Source of the DNA: Vallitalea sp.
Lineage (GTDB): Bacteria > Bacillota > Clostridia > Lachnospirales > Vallitaleaceae
Length of the DNA: 64,000 nucleotides
Reading direction: 5' to 3'
Assembly (NCBI GenBank): GCA_025210515.1
Contig: JAOARM010000010.1
Coordinates: 167,646 to 231,645 of the forward strand
Shown here: in pieces, positions 44,617 to 53,494 of the stretch
How positions within the stretch are numbered: position 1 is the stretch's first letter
How the letters are laid out: every line of letters begins with the position of its first letter
Notes under the pieces: model-generated
Told to the model about the DNA's origin: nothing
Databases searched by the model: none
What the model saw: only the letters and a program-made list of their open reading frames with translations
Translations under genes and position numbers: made by a program

Positions 44617-47600
44617 TTGAAAATAAGTTTGTGTATGATTGTCAAAGATGAAGAAAAATATATAGAGCAGTGTTTAAATAGTGCATTACCATTAGTAGAT
44701 GAAGTGATCATTGTAGATACAGGTTCAACTGATAATACAATTAATATTATAGAAAATAATTATATAGATAAAGTTAAGCTAATAAAGCACGATTGGAACA
44801 ATGATTTTGCAGAAGCAAGGAATAAATCAATCATAGATGCTAAAGGAGATTGGATATTAATCTTAGATGCGGATGAAAAAATAAGTTTTGATAAAGAAAA
44901 GTTGTTGAAACAATTAGAAGAGGAAGACGTAGATGGCTATAATATACCTATGTATAATTTTTTATCAATAGATAATATATTATATTCTGCAGTTATGCCT
45001 AGATTACTTAAAAATAATGATCTAAGATACATTGGAGCAATACATGAACAAGTAAGACTAAATGGAGAAGAATTAAAAAAACAAAACACTTTTGAAACAA
45101 CAACGTGTAAAATTATTCATTACGGATATCTCCATGAAAATGTATTAGTTAAGAATAAAACGCGAAGAAATATTAATATTATAAAAAATGAGTTAGAAAA
45201 AAATCCTAAAGATGGTTTTCAGTGGTATAATCTTGGCGTAACTTATATGGGAGAAGCTAACTATGGTAAAGCTATAGATGCATTTCTTCAATCTCATAAA
45301 TATTCACAGAATGCAAAAAAATCATATCATGATGATTTGGTATTAAGTCTTGCAAAATGTTTATACCAAGAGAAAAGTTATAAGCAATTAAATAATTATT
45401 TAGATGCACTAAGCAAAGACCAATACATCACTAAATATCCAGAATATTACTATTATTATGGAAAAATGTTTGAAAAAAAGAAAAAATATAATAGGGCTAT
45501 AAAAAACTTTGAGAGAGCTATTAAAGTAGGAGAAGTTGATAATAGTATTTCTCAAAAAGGAATGGGAAGCTTTATTCCAAATATTGAAATAGCTAGGATT
45601 CTGGTTAAGCAAAAAAAAATAAATGAGGCAGTAATGAAATATATGGAATCAATATTCCATCCAGATAACTTTACACATACAGGAATAAAAGAATTAGTGA
45701 AACTACTTGAAAAACATAAAATGAATGAAGTATTTCAAGAGTTAAGAAAACTATTGGATAAAAATGAGCTAGAAAAATATAAAATACAAAAACAAGAATT
45801 CAAAGAAAAAATACAATCATTAATAGAGCAAGGATTAATAGATGATGCGAAAGTAATGATTGATGAATATGAGAAAATAATAAATAATGATATTGATATT
45901 TATTCCATGAAAGGGATTATAGCTATTATGGAAGGGTATATTGATGAAGCATATACCATTATAATAGAAGGATTAAGATTGTCTCCTAAAAATGTAGATT
46001 TATTATATAATAAGGCTTATATATTAGAGTTGAAGAAGAAATATAAAGAAAGCTATAGGTGCTATAAACATATTATAAATATGACAAAAGATATAAGTAT
46101 GAAAGAAGAAGCATATAGGAGATTAAAAGAAATAGAAAGTATTGATAGTAATGTTAAATTAAATGGGAAGTTAGGAATATTTATTATAAACAAGAAATTA
46201 AATGATGATATTTTAGATTTTATTATTAATTGGTTTCCACAAGTTGGTTATACTATATTAAAAGACATTAATTCTCTTGAAGATGAGTCAAAAAGATATA
46301 TAATTTTATACGATATTGAGCCTATAGAGTTGAAAATTAAAGAAAATAAAGAATATTCAAGCATTATTGGTGAAAGATTTGATTTAATTGAAATTTTACA
46401 TAACAATCTGGAAAAAGAATTTGATATTAATAATAGTAAAGAATTTTTATATTTAAGTAAAAATGAATTAGAAGCAGAAGAAATAGCAACAAAAATATTA
46501 AATGTAAATTTAAGTGACATATATAAAACAATAAGAGAACTAGAGATGAATTATGCTACTCAGTATCATGTAGTAAAACAGTTTAACGGTTTTAGACTTA
46601 GAGCGAAAACAGAACTTATACAATACCGAGATGGATTAGCAGTTAAAAAAACTTGGAAACCAGGTAATGAAAAATTTTATGAAAGAGAAAAATTTGCATG
46701 TGGTGAGTTAAGTAAAAAAATATCATATATTCCACAATTGTTAGAAAATGGTAAAAATTATATTATTATTCCTTATTATGAAGATATTTTGAATGATAGT
46801 GAGGATATGAGAAAAAGGGTACTTACTACACATATTGTAGATATAGCTTATTATTATAAGCAGTTATATGATGCTGGGTTTTATAATCCTGATATGCATC
46901 CAGGGCAGTTTGTTTTTTCAATAAAAGATGGATTAAAGGCAATAGATTTTGAATATTTACAATTATATGAGGAAAAGCCAGATTCATTTATTGAAGGATA
47001 TGACATAAAAGGATATCCTAAAGGGTTTAAAGGAGATAAACCTATTTACAATGGAAAAGAGTTACATAAGGCATACAATAGTATATGGGTTAAATATACA
47101 GGATATGAATTAAAACAGATTGCTAATCTAGTTATTAAAGGAAAGTATAATAATAATGATCCAGAAATAAACAAAGTTTTAGGACTATTAAATTATGCAA
47201 AAACTTCAGGGCAAACCTATGATGGTTCATTATATGAAAGTGCTTATCATTCATTGAAATTAAAAGGATATTATTTTAGAGGGCAAAGAGAGTGTAGTAT
47301 AAGATTGCAAAAAGTTCCATATGATTTTTCTAATAAAACAGTATTAGATATAGGATGTAATGCAGGGGGAATGTTACATGCTATTAGTGATAAAATCAAA
47401 ATGGGAATAGGCATAGATTATGATTATCGTCTTATTAATGCAGCTAATGCTATTAAGACAATAAATAGAACAAATAATCTGTCGTTCTATAGGTTTGATT
47501 TAGAGAAAGAAGATTTCAACTTACTAAATAGCTATATATTATCAGAAAATGGAAAGATTGATATTTGTTTTCTTTTATCAGTATGTATGTGGATAAAGAA

Positions 47601-48834
47601 TTGGAAGGAAGTCATTAGCTATGTTTCATTAGTCTCTAATAATCTAATTTTTGAAACAAATGGAACTGGGGAACAACAAATGGAACAAATAGAGGAATTA
47701 AATAAAGCCTATGAACATATAGAAGTGATTGAAGAAGAGTCTAATGATGATCCTGGTCAGCCTGATAGGAAACTACTCTTTTGTACAAAAAAAGTAGAGA
47801 AAAAAATAACAATTGAAAGTAATATTGAAGAATATAATAATTTATTAAAAGAAATTATTAGACCAGAATATAATATTAATTATAAGAAAAACCATGGAGC
47901 AGGTAGAATATGTAAAATATATGTAGATAATGATAAAAATAAGTTGATAGATTTTCAAAAGTTAATGAGTAATTTTTTTGATCTAGAATTATACAGAAAT
48001 TATACAGCATTAATTGAAAATAGAGAAAATATTGAAGGAATTATAACAGGGTTATCTTATTTTGATGTGGGTATAGATGAAAAAGAATTAAAAAAATCAT
48101 TTGCTAATTTAGCTATGAGTTCACAAGACTTATTTTATGATTATGCTATGTTAAAACATGTCGTAGACGAGGTAGGTACTCCCAACTTAAAACAAGTAAT
48201 AATAGGTTTAAGTAATTATAGCTTTAGATATGATTTATCTTTAACACAAAATCTACAAACGAAAGAAAAACCTAAAATATACTATCCTATTCTGAGAATG
48301 TTACATAATTATGCTAATCAGTTTAAGGAAATTAATGAATATGATTCATTGCTCAAAAAATGTGATGATTTATTTAAAGCAGATTATTTTATTAAGATAT
48401 ACAAATGTAGTAAAGATATGTTTAATATGTCATGGGATCATATGTTGAAGAAAACATTTAATTCTACTAACTTAAGTGAAGAGGAAAAACAAAGGGAAAT
48501 TTATATGGCACAAAGATGGAATCATAACTATCCACATACAATTCAAGAAAATATAGAAATTTTTAGAGAAATGTTATGTTATCTAAAAGATAAGAATATA
48601 AAAGTAACTATTATAACAAATCCTGTAACGGATTTTTATAAAAATCATTTTCCTCAAAATTGCATAGAACAATTTGAGGGTATAATTGGTAATTTTAAAA
48701 CAGAATTTGATTTTACTTTTATTAATGGATATAATATAAATTGTTTTGATAATGATTTTTATGATGCCTCTCACTTAAATAAACAAGGTGCACAGAAGTT
48801 TACTTATATCATAAATGAATCTATAGAAAACTAA
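44617..48834 (+). CDS. Giant multidomain glycan enzyme: GT2, TPR, kinase-like, methyltransferase, SGNH-like
   Basis: The protein has 1405 residues. GT2 domain (1-190): SLCMIVKDEEKYIEQCL, VDTGSTDNT and the DxD-type Asp84-Ala-Asp86. TPR-like helices follow (about 196-507, for example FQWYNLGVTYMGEANYGKAI). Residues about 510-628 are an unassigned alpha/beta segment. A kinase-like or RIO-like part (about 640-800) has Asp759/His761 in NPDMHPGQF and Asp777 in IDFEYLQ. A SAM methyltransferase (about 895-1060) has VLDIGCNAGG at 909-918. The SGNH-like C-terminus (about 1090-1405) has Ser1147 in TGLSYFDVGI and Asp1383/His1386 in YDASHLNKQG. The start is TTG 44617, eight bases after AGGAGG. I infer cytoplasmic modification of flagellin, with TPR binding the protein. 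Confidence 0.85.
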   Translation: MKISLCMIVKDEEKYIEQCLNSALPLVDEVIIVDTGSTDNTINIIENNYIDKVKLIKHDWNNDFAEARNKSIIDAKGDWILILDADEKISFDKEKLLKQLEEEDVDGYNIPMYNFLSIDNILYSAVMPRLLKNNDLRYIGAIHEQVRLNGEELKKQNTFETTTCKIIHYGYLHENVLVKNKTRRNINIIKNELEKNPKDGFQWYNLGVTYMGEANYGKAIDAFLQSHKYSQNAKKSYHDDLVLSLAKCLYQEKSYKQLNNYLDALSKDQYITKYPEYYYYYGKMFEKKKKYNRAIKNFERAIKVGEVDNSISQKGMGSFIPNIEIARILVKQKKINEAVMKYMESIFHPDNFTHTGIKELVKLLEKHKMNEVFQELRKLLDKNELEKYKIQKQEFKEKIQSLIEQGLIDDAKVMIDEYEKIINNDIDIYSMKGIIAIMEGYIDEAYTIIIEGLRLSPKNVDLLYNKAYILELKKKYKESYRCYKHIINMTKDISMKEEAYRRLKEIESIDSNVKLNGKLGIFIINKKLNDDILDFIINWFPQVGYTILKDINSLEDESKRYIILYDIEPIELKIKENKEYSSIIGERFDLIEILHNNLEKEFDINNSKEFLYLSKNELEAEEIATKILNVNLSDIYKTIRELEMNYATQYHVVKQFNGFRLRAKTELIQYRDGLAVKKTWKPGNEKFYEREKFACGELSKKISYIPQLLENGKNYIIIPYYEDILNDSEDMRKRVLTTHIVDIAYYYKQLYDAGFYNPDMHPGQFVFSIKDGLKAIDFEYLQLYEEKPDSFIEGYDIKGYPKGFKGDKPIYNGKELHKAYNSIWVKYTGYELKQIANLVIKGKYNNNDPEINKVLGLLNYAKTSGQTYDGSLYESAYHSLKLKGYYFRGQRECSIRLQKVPYDFSNKTVLDIGCNAGGMLHAISDKIKMGIGIDYDYRLINAANAIKTINRTNNLSFYRFDLEKEDFNLLNSYILSENGKIDICFLLSVCMWIKNWKEVISYVSLVSNNLIFETNGTGEQQMEQIEELNKAYEHIEVIEEESNDDPGQPDRKLLFCTKKVEKKITIESNIEEYNNLLKEIIRPEYNINYKKNHGAGRICKIYVDNDKNKLIDFQKLMSNFFDLELYRNYTALIENRENIEGIITGLSYFDVGIDEKELKKSFANLAMSSQDLFYDYAMLKHVVDEVGTPNLKQVIIGLSNYSFRYDLSLTQNLQTKEKPKIYYPILRMLHNYANQFKEINEYDSLLKKCDDLFKADYFIKIYKCSKDMFNMSWDHMLKKTFNSTNLSEEEKQREIYMAQRWNHNYPHTIQENIEIFREMLCYLKDKNIKVTIITNPVTDFYKNHFPQNCIEQFEGIIGNFKTEFDFTFINGYNINCFDNDFYDASHLNKQGAQKFTYIINESIEN

Positions 48835-49059
48835 AAGATGGGCTTTTAGTTTATTATAAAAACTTTAATCTGCTTTATAATTTTGGCTATTTACACGATG
48901 AGCAACAAATTTATGTAAGAAGCCTATAATTATTAGGATAAGCATTAAAATTGGTGATATATATGTAAATAAAGCTAATTAGTTTATAAAAAGTAAACAA
49001 GGCATAAAATATATAAAATAAAACTTAATTAGATTACGATAGAGGATGTGTGGTAGAGC

Positions 49060-49839
49060 GTGAAGGTTGTAATTTTAGCAGGAGGATTTGGGACAAGAAT
49101 AAGTGAAGAAAGTCATCTAAAGCCAAAACCAATGATTGAAATAGGTGATAGACCCATTTTATGGCATATAATGAAAAGTTATAGCCATTACGGATATAAT
49201 GATTTTATAGTTTGTCTAGGGTATAAGGGTTATATAATTAAAGAATTCTTTGCAGATTATTATTTACATACTTCTGATGTAACATTTGATTTTAAAAATG
49301 AAAATAAGATGACTATACATAATAATGTATCAGAACCGTGGAGGGTTACATTGGTAGATACAGGGCTTCATACTATGACTGGTGGGAGAATAAAGAGAAT
49401 AAAAAAATATATAGGAAATGAACGATTTATGCTTACATATGGAGATGGTGTATCCGATATAGATATTAATGAGCTTGAAAAATACCATATCAAATCCAAT
49501 GCATACATTACAATCACTGCAGTTCAACCAGGAGGGCGTTTTGGGGTACTTGATATTGATGAGTCAACAAATAATGTAAAAACTTTTGTAGAAAAGGCAA
49601 AAGAAGATGGTGGATGGATTAATGGAGGGTTTATGGTAGTAGAGCCTCAAGTATTTGATTATATAGTAGATGACAATACAGTTTTTGAAAAAGAGCCATT
49701 AAAAAACTTAGCAATACAATGTAAACTTAATGCTTACAAACATTATGGTTTTTGGCAATGCATGGATACACAAAGGGATAAAGGTTTATTAGAAAGATTA
49801 TGGAGTACCAATAGGGCTAACTGGAAAGTCTGGAGTTGA
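49060..49839 (+). CDS. rfbF: Glucose-1-phosphate cytidylyltransferase-like nucleotidyltransferase
   Basis: The 259-residue protein matches RfbF, which makes CDP-glucose from CTP and glucose-1-phosphate. Features are VVILAGGFGTRISEESHLKP, KPMIEIGDRPILWHIMK, LTYGDGVSDIDI and the end GFWQCMDTQRDKGLLERLW. The start is GTG 49060 with only a weak ribosome region upstream. The usual partner CDP-glucose 4,6-dehydratase (RfbG) is not in the window, so CDP-glucose may be used directly or made into another sugar elsewhere. The 225-base gap before it holds a short hairpin at the end of the previous gene and no gene. Confidence 0.88.
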   Translation: MKVVILAGGFGTRISEESHLKPKPMIEIGDRPILWHIMKSYSHYGYNDFIVCLGYKGYIIKEFFADYYLHTSDVTFDFKNENKMTIHNNVSEPWRVTLVDTGLHTMTGGRIKRIKKYIGNERFMLTYGDGVSDIDINELEKYHIKSNAYITITAVQPGGRFGVLDIDESTNNVKTFVEKAKEDGGWINGGFMVVEPQVFDYIVDDNTVFEKEPLKNLAIQCKLNAYKHYGFWQCMDTQRDKGLLERLWSTNRANWKVWS

Positions 49840-49947
49840 TTATAATAGAGATATTATGGAAAAGAGTGCTATGTAAATTAATATGAAAAAAATAATATGA
49901 TTTTTATTATTTAAATACCTTGAACATGTTATGTTAGGAGAAGAAAT

Positions 49948-50976
49948 ATGAAGAGAGACAAAATAAAACCTTTTTATAATACTCAAAGAGAAACACTAGG
50001 AGATGTTCTTCCTTTAGATACCCCATTTACAGTAATAATTGACACAAGTGAAGTTTGTAACTTTAAATGTAACTATTGTTTTAGAGCTCATCCTGAAGTT
50101 GCAAATGAAACATATGCAAAAAAAGAAGGTTTAATGAAATGGGATACTTTTATCAAAACAGTTGAACAAATAAAACAATTTCCAAAACAAGTAAAAAGAA
50201 TAGCATTATCGGGGCAAGGCGAACCTATGTGTAATAAGCTTTTGCCAGATATGATAAAATATATAAAAAAAAGTGGATTATTAGGTAAGACAGAAATTCA
50301 TACCAATGCGTCATTCCTTTCGGATAAGAAATTTGCTTATGATTTAGCAGATTCTGGGATTGATAAAGTGATTATTTCTTTACAAGGATTAAACTCTGAA
50401 ATGTATCAAAGAACATGTGATGTAGCAATAGATTTTGATAAATTTTATAATGGGATAAAAACATTTTATAAAAGAAAAAAGAATACAAATGTAAATATTA
50501 AAATTGCGGATGTTGCATTAAGGCATGGAGAAGAAGAAACTTTTTACCAGATGTTTGATGGAGTAAGTGACAGACTATATATAGAAAAAATTGTACCTTT
50601 ATTTATTGGCGTAGATTATACTGATATAAGGAAAAGTAATGATAAATATATTAATAAATATGGTGTTACTTTTGGTGACTTAAAGTGTTGTAATCCTATC
50701 TATTATACCTTATGTATTACACCTAAAGGAATGATTAATCCATGTGCTCAGTTAGAGCCTCCAATTGTAATGGGAAATATTCACAATACTACTCTTATAG
50801 AAGCCTGGAATAGTAAAACTAGAATAGATTTTTTGAAACAAGATTTGACACAAGGGCACAAAAAAAATAACAAATGTAATAAATGCTATCTTCCATATAA
50901 TAGTGTTAAGGTAGAAAAAGATTTAATAGATAATTATAGTGAGAATATATTGACCAGATTAATAAGTCTGAAATAA
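49948..50976 (+). CDS. Radical SAM protein with SPASM-type C-terminus
   Basis: The 342-residue protein carries the 4Fe-4S motif Cys37-x3-Cys41-x2-Cys44 in DTSEVCNFKCNYCFRAH, and a GQGEP motif in RIALSGQGEPMCN. Additional Cys residues in the C-terminal third (KCCNPIYYTLC, INPCAQLEPP, CNKCYLP) look like SPASM auxiliary cluster ligands. Such enzymes make radical-based changes to peptides or sugars. Its place in the island suggests a sugar or aminoacyl modification. The substrate cannot be read. Start ATG after TTAGGAGAAGAAAT. Confidence 0.82.
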   Translation: MKRDKIKPFYNTQRETLGDVLPLDTPFTVIIDTSEVCNFKCNYCFRAHPEVANETYAKKEGLMKWDTFIKTVEQIKQFPKQVKRIALSGQGEPMCNKLLPDMIKYIKKSGLLGKTEIHTNASFLSDKKFAYDLADSGIDKVIISLQGLNSEMYQRTCDVAIDFDKFYNGIKTFYKRKKNTNVNIKIADVALRHGEEETFYQMFDGVSDRLYIEKIVPLFIGVDYTDIRKSNDKYINKYGVTFGDLKCCNPIYYTLCITPKGMINPCAQLEPPIVMGNIHNTTLIEAWNSKTRIDFLKQDLTQGHKKNNKCNKCYLPYNSVKVEKDLIDNYSENILTRLISLK

Positions 50977-51027
50977 ATAAGTACTTCTCAGTACTATGAA
51001 GTCGATATATTAGAGGGGAGATGAATT

Positions 51028-52254
51028 TTGTTGAAAGAAAGTAATTATGCTTGGCCTGTGACTGCGGTATCAAAAAATGTTTACGATTGTTTCAGTAATG
51101 CTATAAAATTAAATATGGGAAAAATTAAAAATAAAAAAGTTGTTATATTTGGTGCAGGAATAAGAGGAACATTATTTTCAATTATGATGCACAGTCATGG
51201 TATTGAAAATTTTATTTTTACAGATAATAACGAAGAAAAATGGGGCGGATATATCAATACGTATCCTATTGTTTCTATTGAAAAAGCCCTTGAAAATAAA
51301 GAAGACATATTGATATTTATTACTGTTGAAAATGGTGTGGATATAAAAAAACAGCTAATTATGTTAGGATTTATTGAAGATGAAAATTTTTTATTATTAG
51401 ATACTAATTTATATGATATTTATATGAAACAATTCAATAGAAAAGAAATAATTGATATTCTTGTTATGGGAGATTGTGGATTAACACATATTTCTTTATT
51501 AGATAGTCAAAAATCAAATTTAGGAAAAATGTTAGAAGATAAACTAAGTGATTTCACAAGTAAGGTTTTAGCTATGCACGGAATGGGAATGAGAGCTTTC
51601 TATAATATACTTTGTGCGCAAATATATATGGATATTAAGCCTAAATATTTAATATTACCTGTTAATTTTGACACATTTACCGGAAAACACCATTGTCTTC
51701 CACGTACACAACATGCAGAATTAATAAAAAGAATAGCAGAAGCATCAAAGTTTAATAGTGAAGAAATGGATGATTATGTAAAGTTAACAGAAGAGAGATC
51801 AAAAAGCTTTCATATCGAATTTTCATCCAAAACATCAACAAAAGATAATCAATCAGATTTATTAAATGCGTTGTATATGAAAATGAATTACATGTATAAG
51901 TTAAAATCTGACAACGAAGGTGTACGATATTTGATGAAAATATTGGATTTAGTAAAAGAGCAAAATATACTTCCGATTTTATTTATTCCTCCTGTCAATT
52001 ACATGCGTGGGGAACAATATTTTGGACAGAAATTTTATGAGGCTTATGGAGCTAACTGCACATCTTTAAAAAATATGCTCCAACAAAAGAATGTTGATAT
52101 TATGGATCTAAGTTATATTCTAACTGATTCTGAATTTTCAGATATTAGTACTGTTGATGAAACTGCAAATTACTTTGGAAGAATTCAAATTTGTAATGAA
52201 ATAACTAATTATTTTAATGATATAGTTAAGATAAATAAAGAGAAGGTACAGTAA
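51028..52254 (+). CDS. Rossmann plus SGNH/DltD-like protein, first tandem copy
   Basis: The 408-residue protein has an N-terminal nucleotide-binding-like domain (about 30-130) with VVIFGAGIRGTLFSIMM and FIFTDNNEEKWGG. A C-terminal SGNH-like part opens at VMGDCGLTHISL with Gly148-Asp149-Cys150 in place of the usual GDS. It continues with MGMRAFYNI and IKPKYLILPVNFDTFTG. The expected C-terminal Asp-x-x-His reads VDETANYFGR, lacking His. It may be a non-classical acyltransferase or a binding protein. The start is TTG 51028 behind AGAGGGGAG. It is a paralogue of the next gene. Confidence 0.6.
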   Translation: MLKESNYAWPVTAVSKNVYDCFSNAIKLNMGKIKNKKVVIFGAGIRGTLFSIMMHSHGIENFIFTDNNEEKWGGYINTYPIVSIEKALENKEDILIFITVENGVDIKKQLIMLGFIEDENFLLLDTNLYDIYMKQFNRKEIIDILVMGDCGLTHISLLDSQKSNLGKMLEDKLSDFTSKVLAMHGMGMRAFYNILCAQIYMDIKPKYLILPVNFDTFTGKHHCLPRTQHAELIKRIAEASKFNSEEMDDYVKLTEERSKSFHIEFSSKTSTKDNQSDLLNALYMKMNYMYKLKSDNEGVRYLMKILDLVKEQNILPILFIPPVNYMRGEQYFGQKFYEAYGANCTSLKNMLQQKNVDIMDLSYILTDSEFSDISTVDETANYFGRIQICNEITNYFNDIVKINKEKVQ

Positions 52255-52255
52255 C

Positions 52256-53461
52256 ATGAATGAGTCAACAAATTATGCAAAACCAATAACTAATACATCT
52301 CAAGTAATATATGATAATTATATTCGACTTATATCTAATAATTTATCAAAATTAAGAAATAATAAAATTGTTATTTTTGGAGCGGGTGTAAGGGGTACAT
52401 TACTTTCATTAATACTACAGGAATTTGGCCTAAACAAAATAGTGTTTACTGATAATAATAAACAATTATATGGAGGAAGAGTTAATCAATTTTTAATTCT
52501 ACCGTTGGATGATATTATTGAGCAAAAAGAAGACATAATAATATTAGTTTCTCCTGAAAACAGTCAAGACATAATTCAACAATTACTTAATTTTGGATTT
52601 ATTGAACACAAAAATCTTATTAATTTTGGTACAAAATTGTATGACTGGTTTATGGAACAATTTACCGATGATCAAAGAAAAGATATGTTTATTGTAGGTG
52701 ATTGTGGTTTGATGTATTTTTCTCTCTTTGATAAAATCAGAGACAGTCTAGGGACAATGTTAAAAAAAAGATTTTCAGAGTATAAGGTAAAGCTATTATC
52801 CATGAATGCAATGGGCATGAGAGCTTTTTATAATATATTATCAGTTCAGCTAAAGATGTTTACTAAACCTAAATATGTAGTTATGTCCATTGATTTAAGT
52901 ATGTTTAATGGAAAACAACATTTTTTACCTAACACACAACATGTGGATTTGCTTGAAAGAATATTATATTATTCTAATGAAAAAAACTTTCAGTTAAAGG
53001 AATATTTGCAGATAGCCAAGAAGAGGTACAATAACTTTGATAATAAAATTATTACAACAAAAGCTTATAATTCAGATAAACTTAGTGAAGCCATTAATAG
53101 GTCATATATTAAAATGAATTATATGTACAATCATAATATTAAAAATGAAGAGTTAGTTTATTTTATTAAGACTCTTAATATGTTAAGAGAAGAACAAATA
53201 GACGTTTTTCCAATAGTATTACCAATTAATTATTATCAAGGTAAAGCATATTTTGGTGAAAAATTTATCAAGTCATACTGTGAGAATAGTAATTTTATAA
53301 AAAATATTGTTAATGATAAAGGATATAATTTACTTGACTTAAGCTTTTTACTAGAAGCAGAATATTTTTTGGATACTACAACAATTGATGAGGCAGCTTG
53401 TTATGATGGAAGATTGATGGCTTGTGATGAAATAATTCGTTTTTTTTACAATAATCAATAG
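52256..53461 (+). CDS. Rossmann plus SGNH/DltD-like protein, second tandem copy
   Basis: This 401-residue paralogue of the gene before starts one base after that gene's stop codon. It repeats IVIFGAGVRGTLLSLIL and VFTDNNKQLYGG in the N-terminal domain, then GDCGLMYFSLFDK with Cys150 at the same position. MGMRAFYNILSVQ and the end TIDEAACYDGRLMACDEII also match. Both copies keep GDC and both lack the catalytic His, so the change is shared and not a random decay. The two may form a heterodimer. Function is unproven. Confidence 0.6.
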   Translation: MNESTNYAKPITNTSQVIYDNYIRLISNNLSKLRNNKIVIFGAGVRGTLLSLILQEFGLNKIVFTDNNKQLYGGRVNQFLILPLDDIIEQKEDIIILVSPENSQDIIQQLLNFGFIEHKNLINFGTKLYDWFMEQFTDDQRKDMFIVGDCGLMYFSLFDKIRDSLGTMLKKRFSEYKVKLLSMNAMGMRAFYNILSVQLKMFTKPKYVVMSIDLSMFNGKQHFLPNTQHVDLLERILYYSNEKNFQLKEYLQIAKKRYNNFDNKIITTKAYNSDKLSEAINRSYIKMNYMYNHNIKNEELVYFIKTLNMLREEQIDVFPIVLPINYYQGKAYFGEKFIKSYCENSNFIKNIVNDKGYNLLDLSFLLEAEYFLDTTTIDEAACYDGRLMACDEIIRFFYNNQ

Positions 53462-53473
53462 AGAGGAAAGAAG

Positions 53474-53494
53474 ATGGTTTATTATGAATGTTAG
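53474..53494 (+). promoter_or_regulatory. Six-codon upstream reading frame overlapping the adenylation gene start
   Basis: ATG 53474 follows AGAGGA by six bases and encodes MVYYEC before TAG. It overlaps the ATG of the next gene (53484) in another frame. The real gene start is 16 bases from the ribosome site, so translation may depend on termination and restart. Confidence 0.35.

Noticed and set aside
49014..49042. Sigma-D-like promoter before the RfbF-type gene
   Set aside because: TACGATAG is present, but a TAAA lies 17 bases away instead of about 15 and the match is weak.
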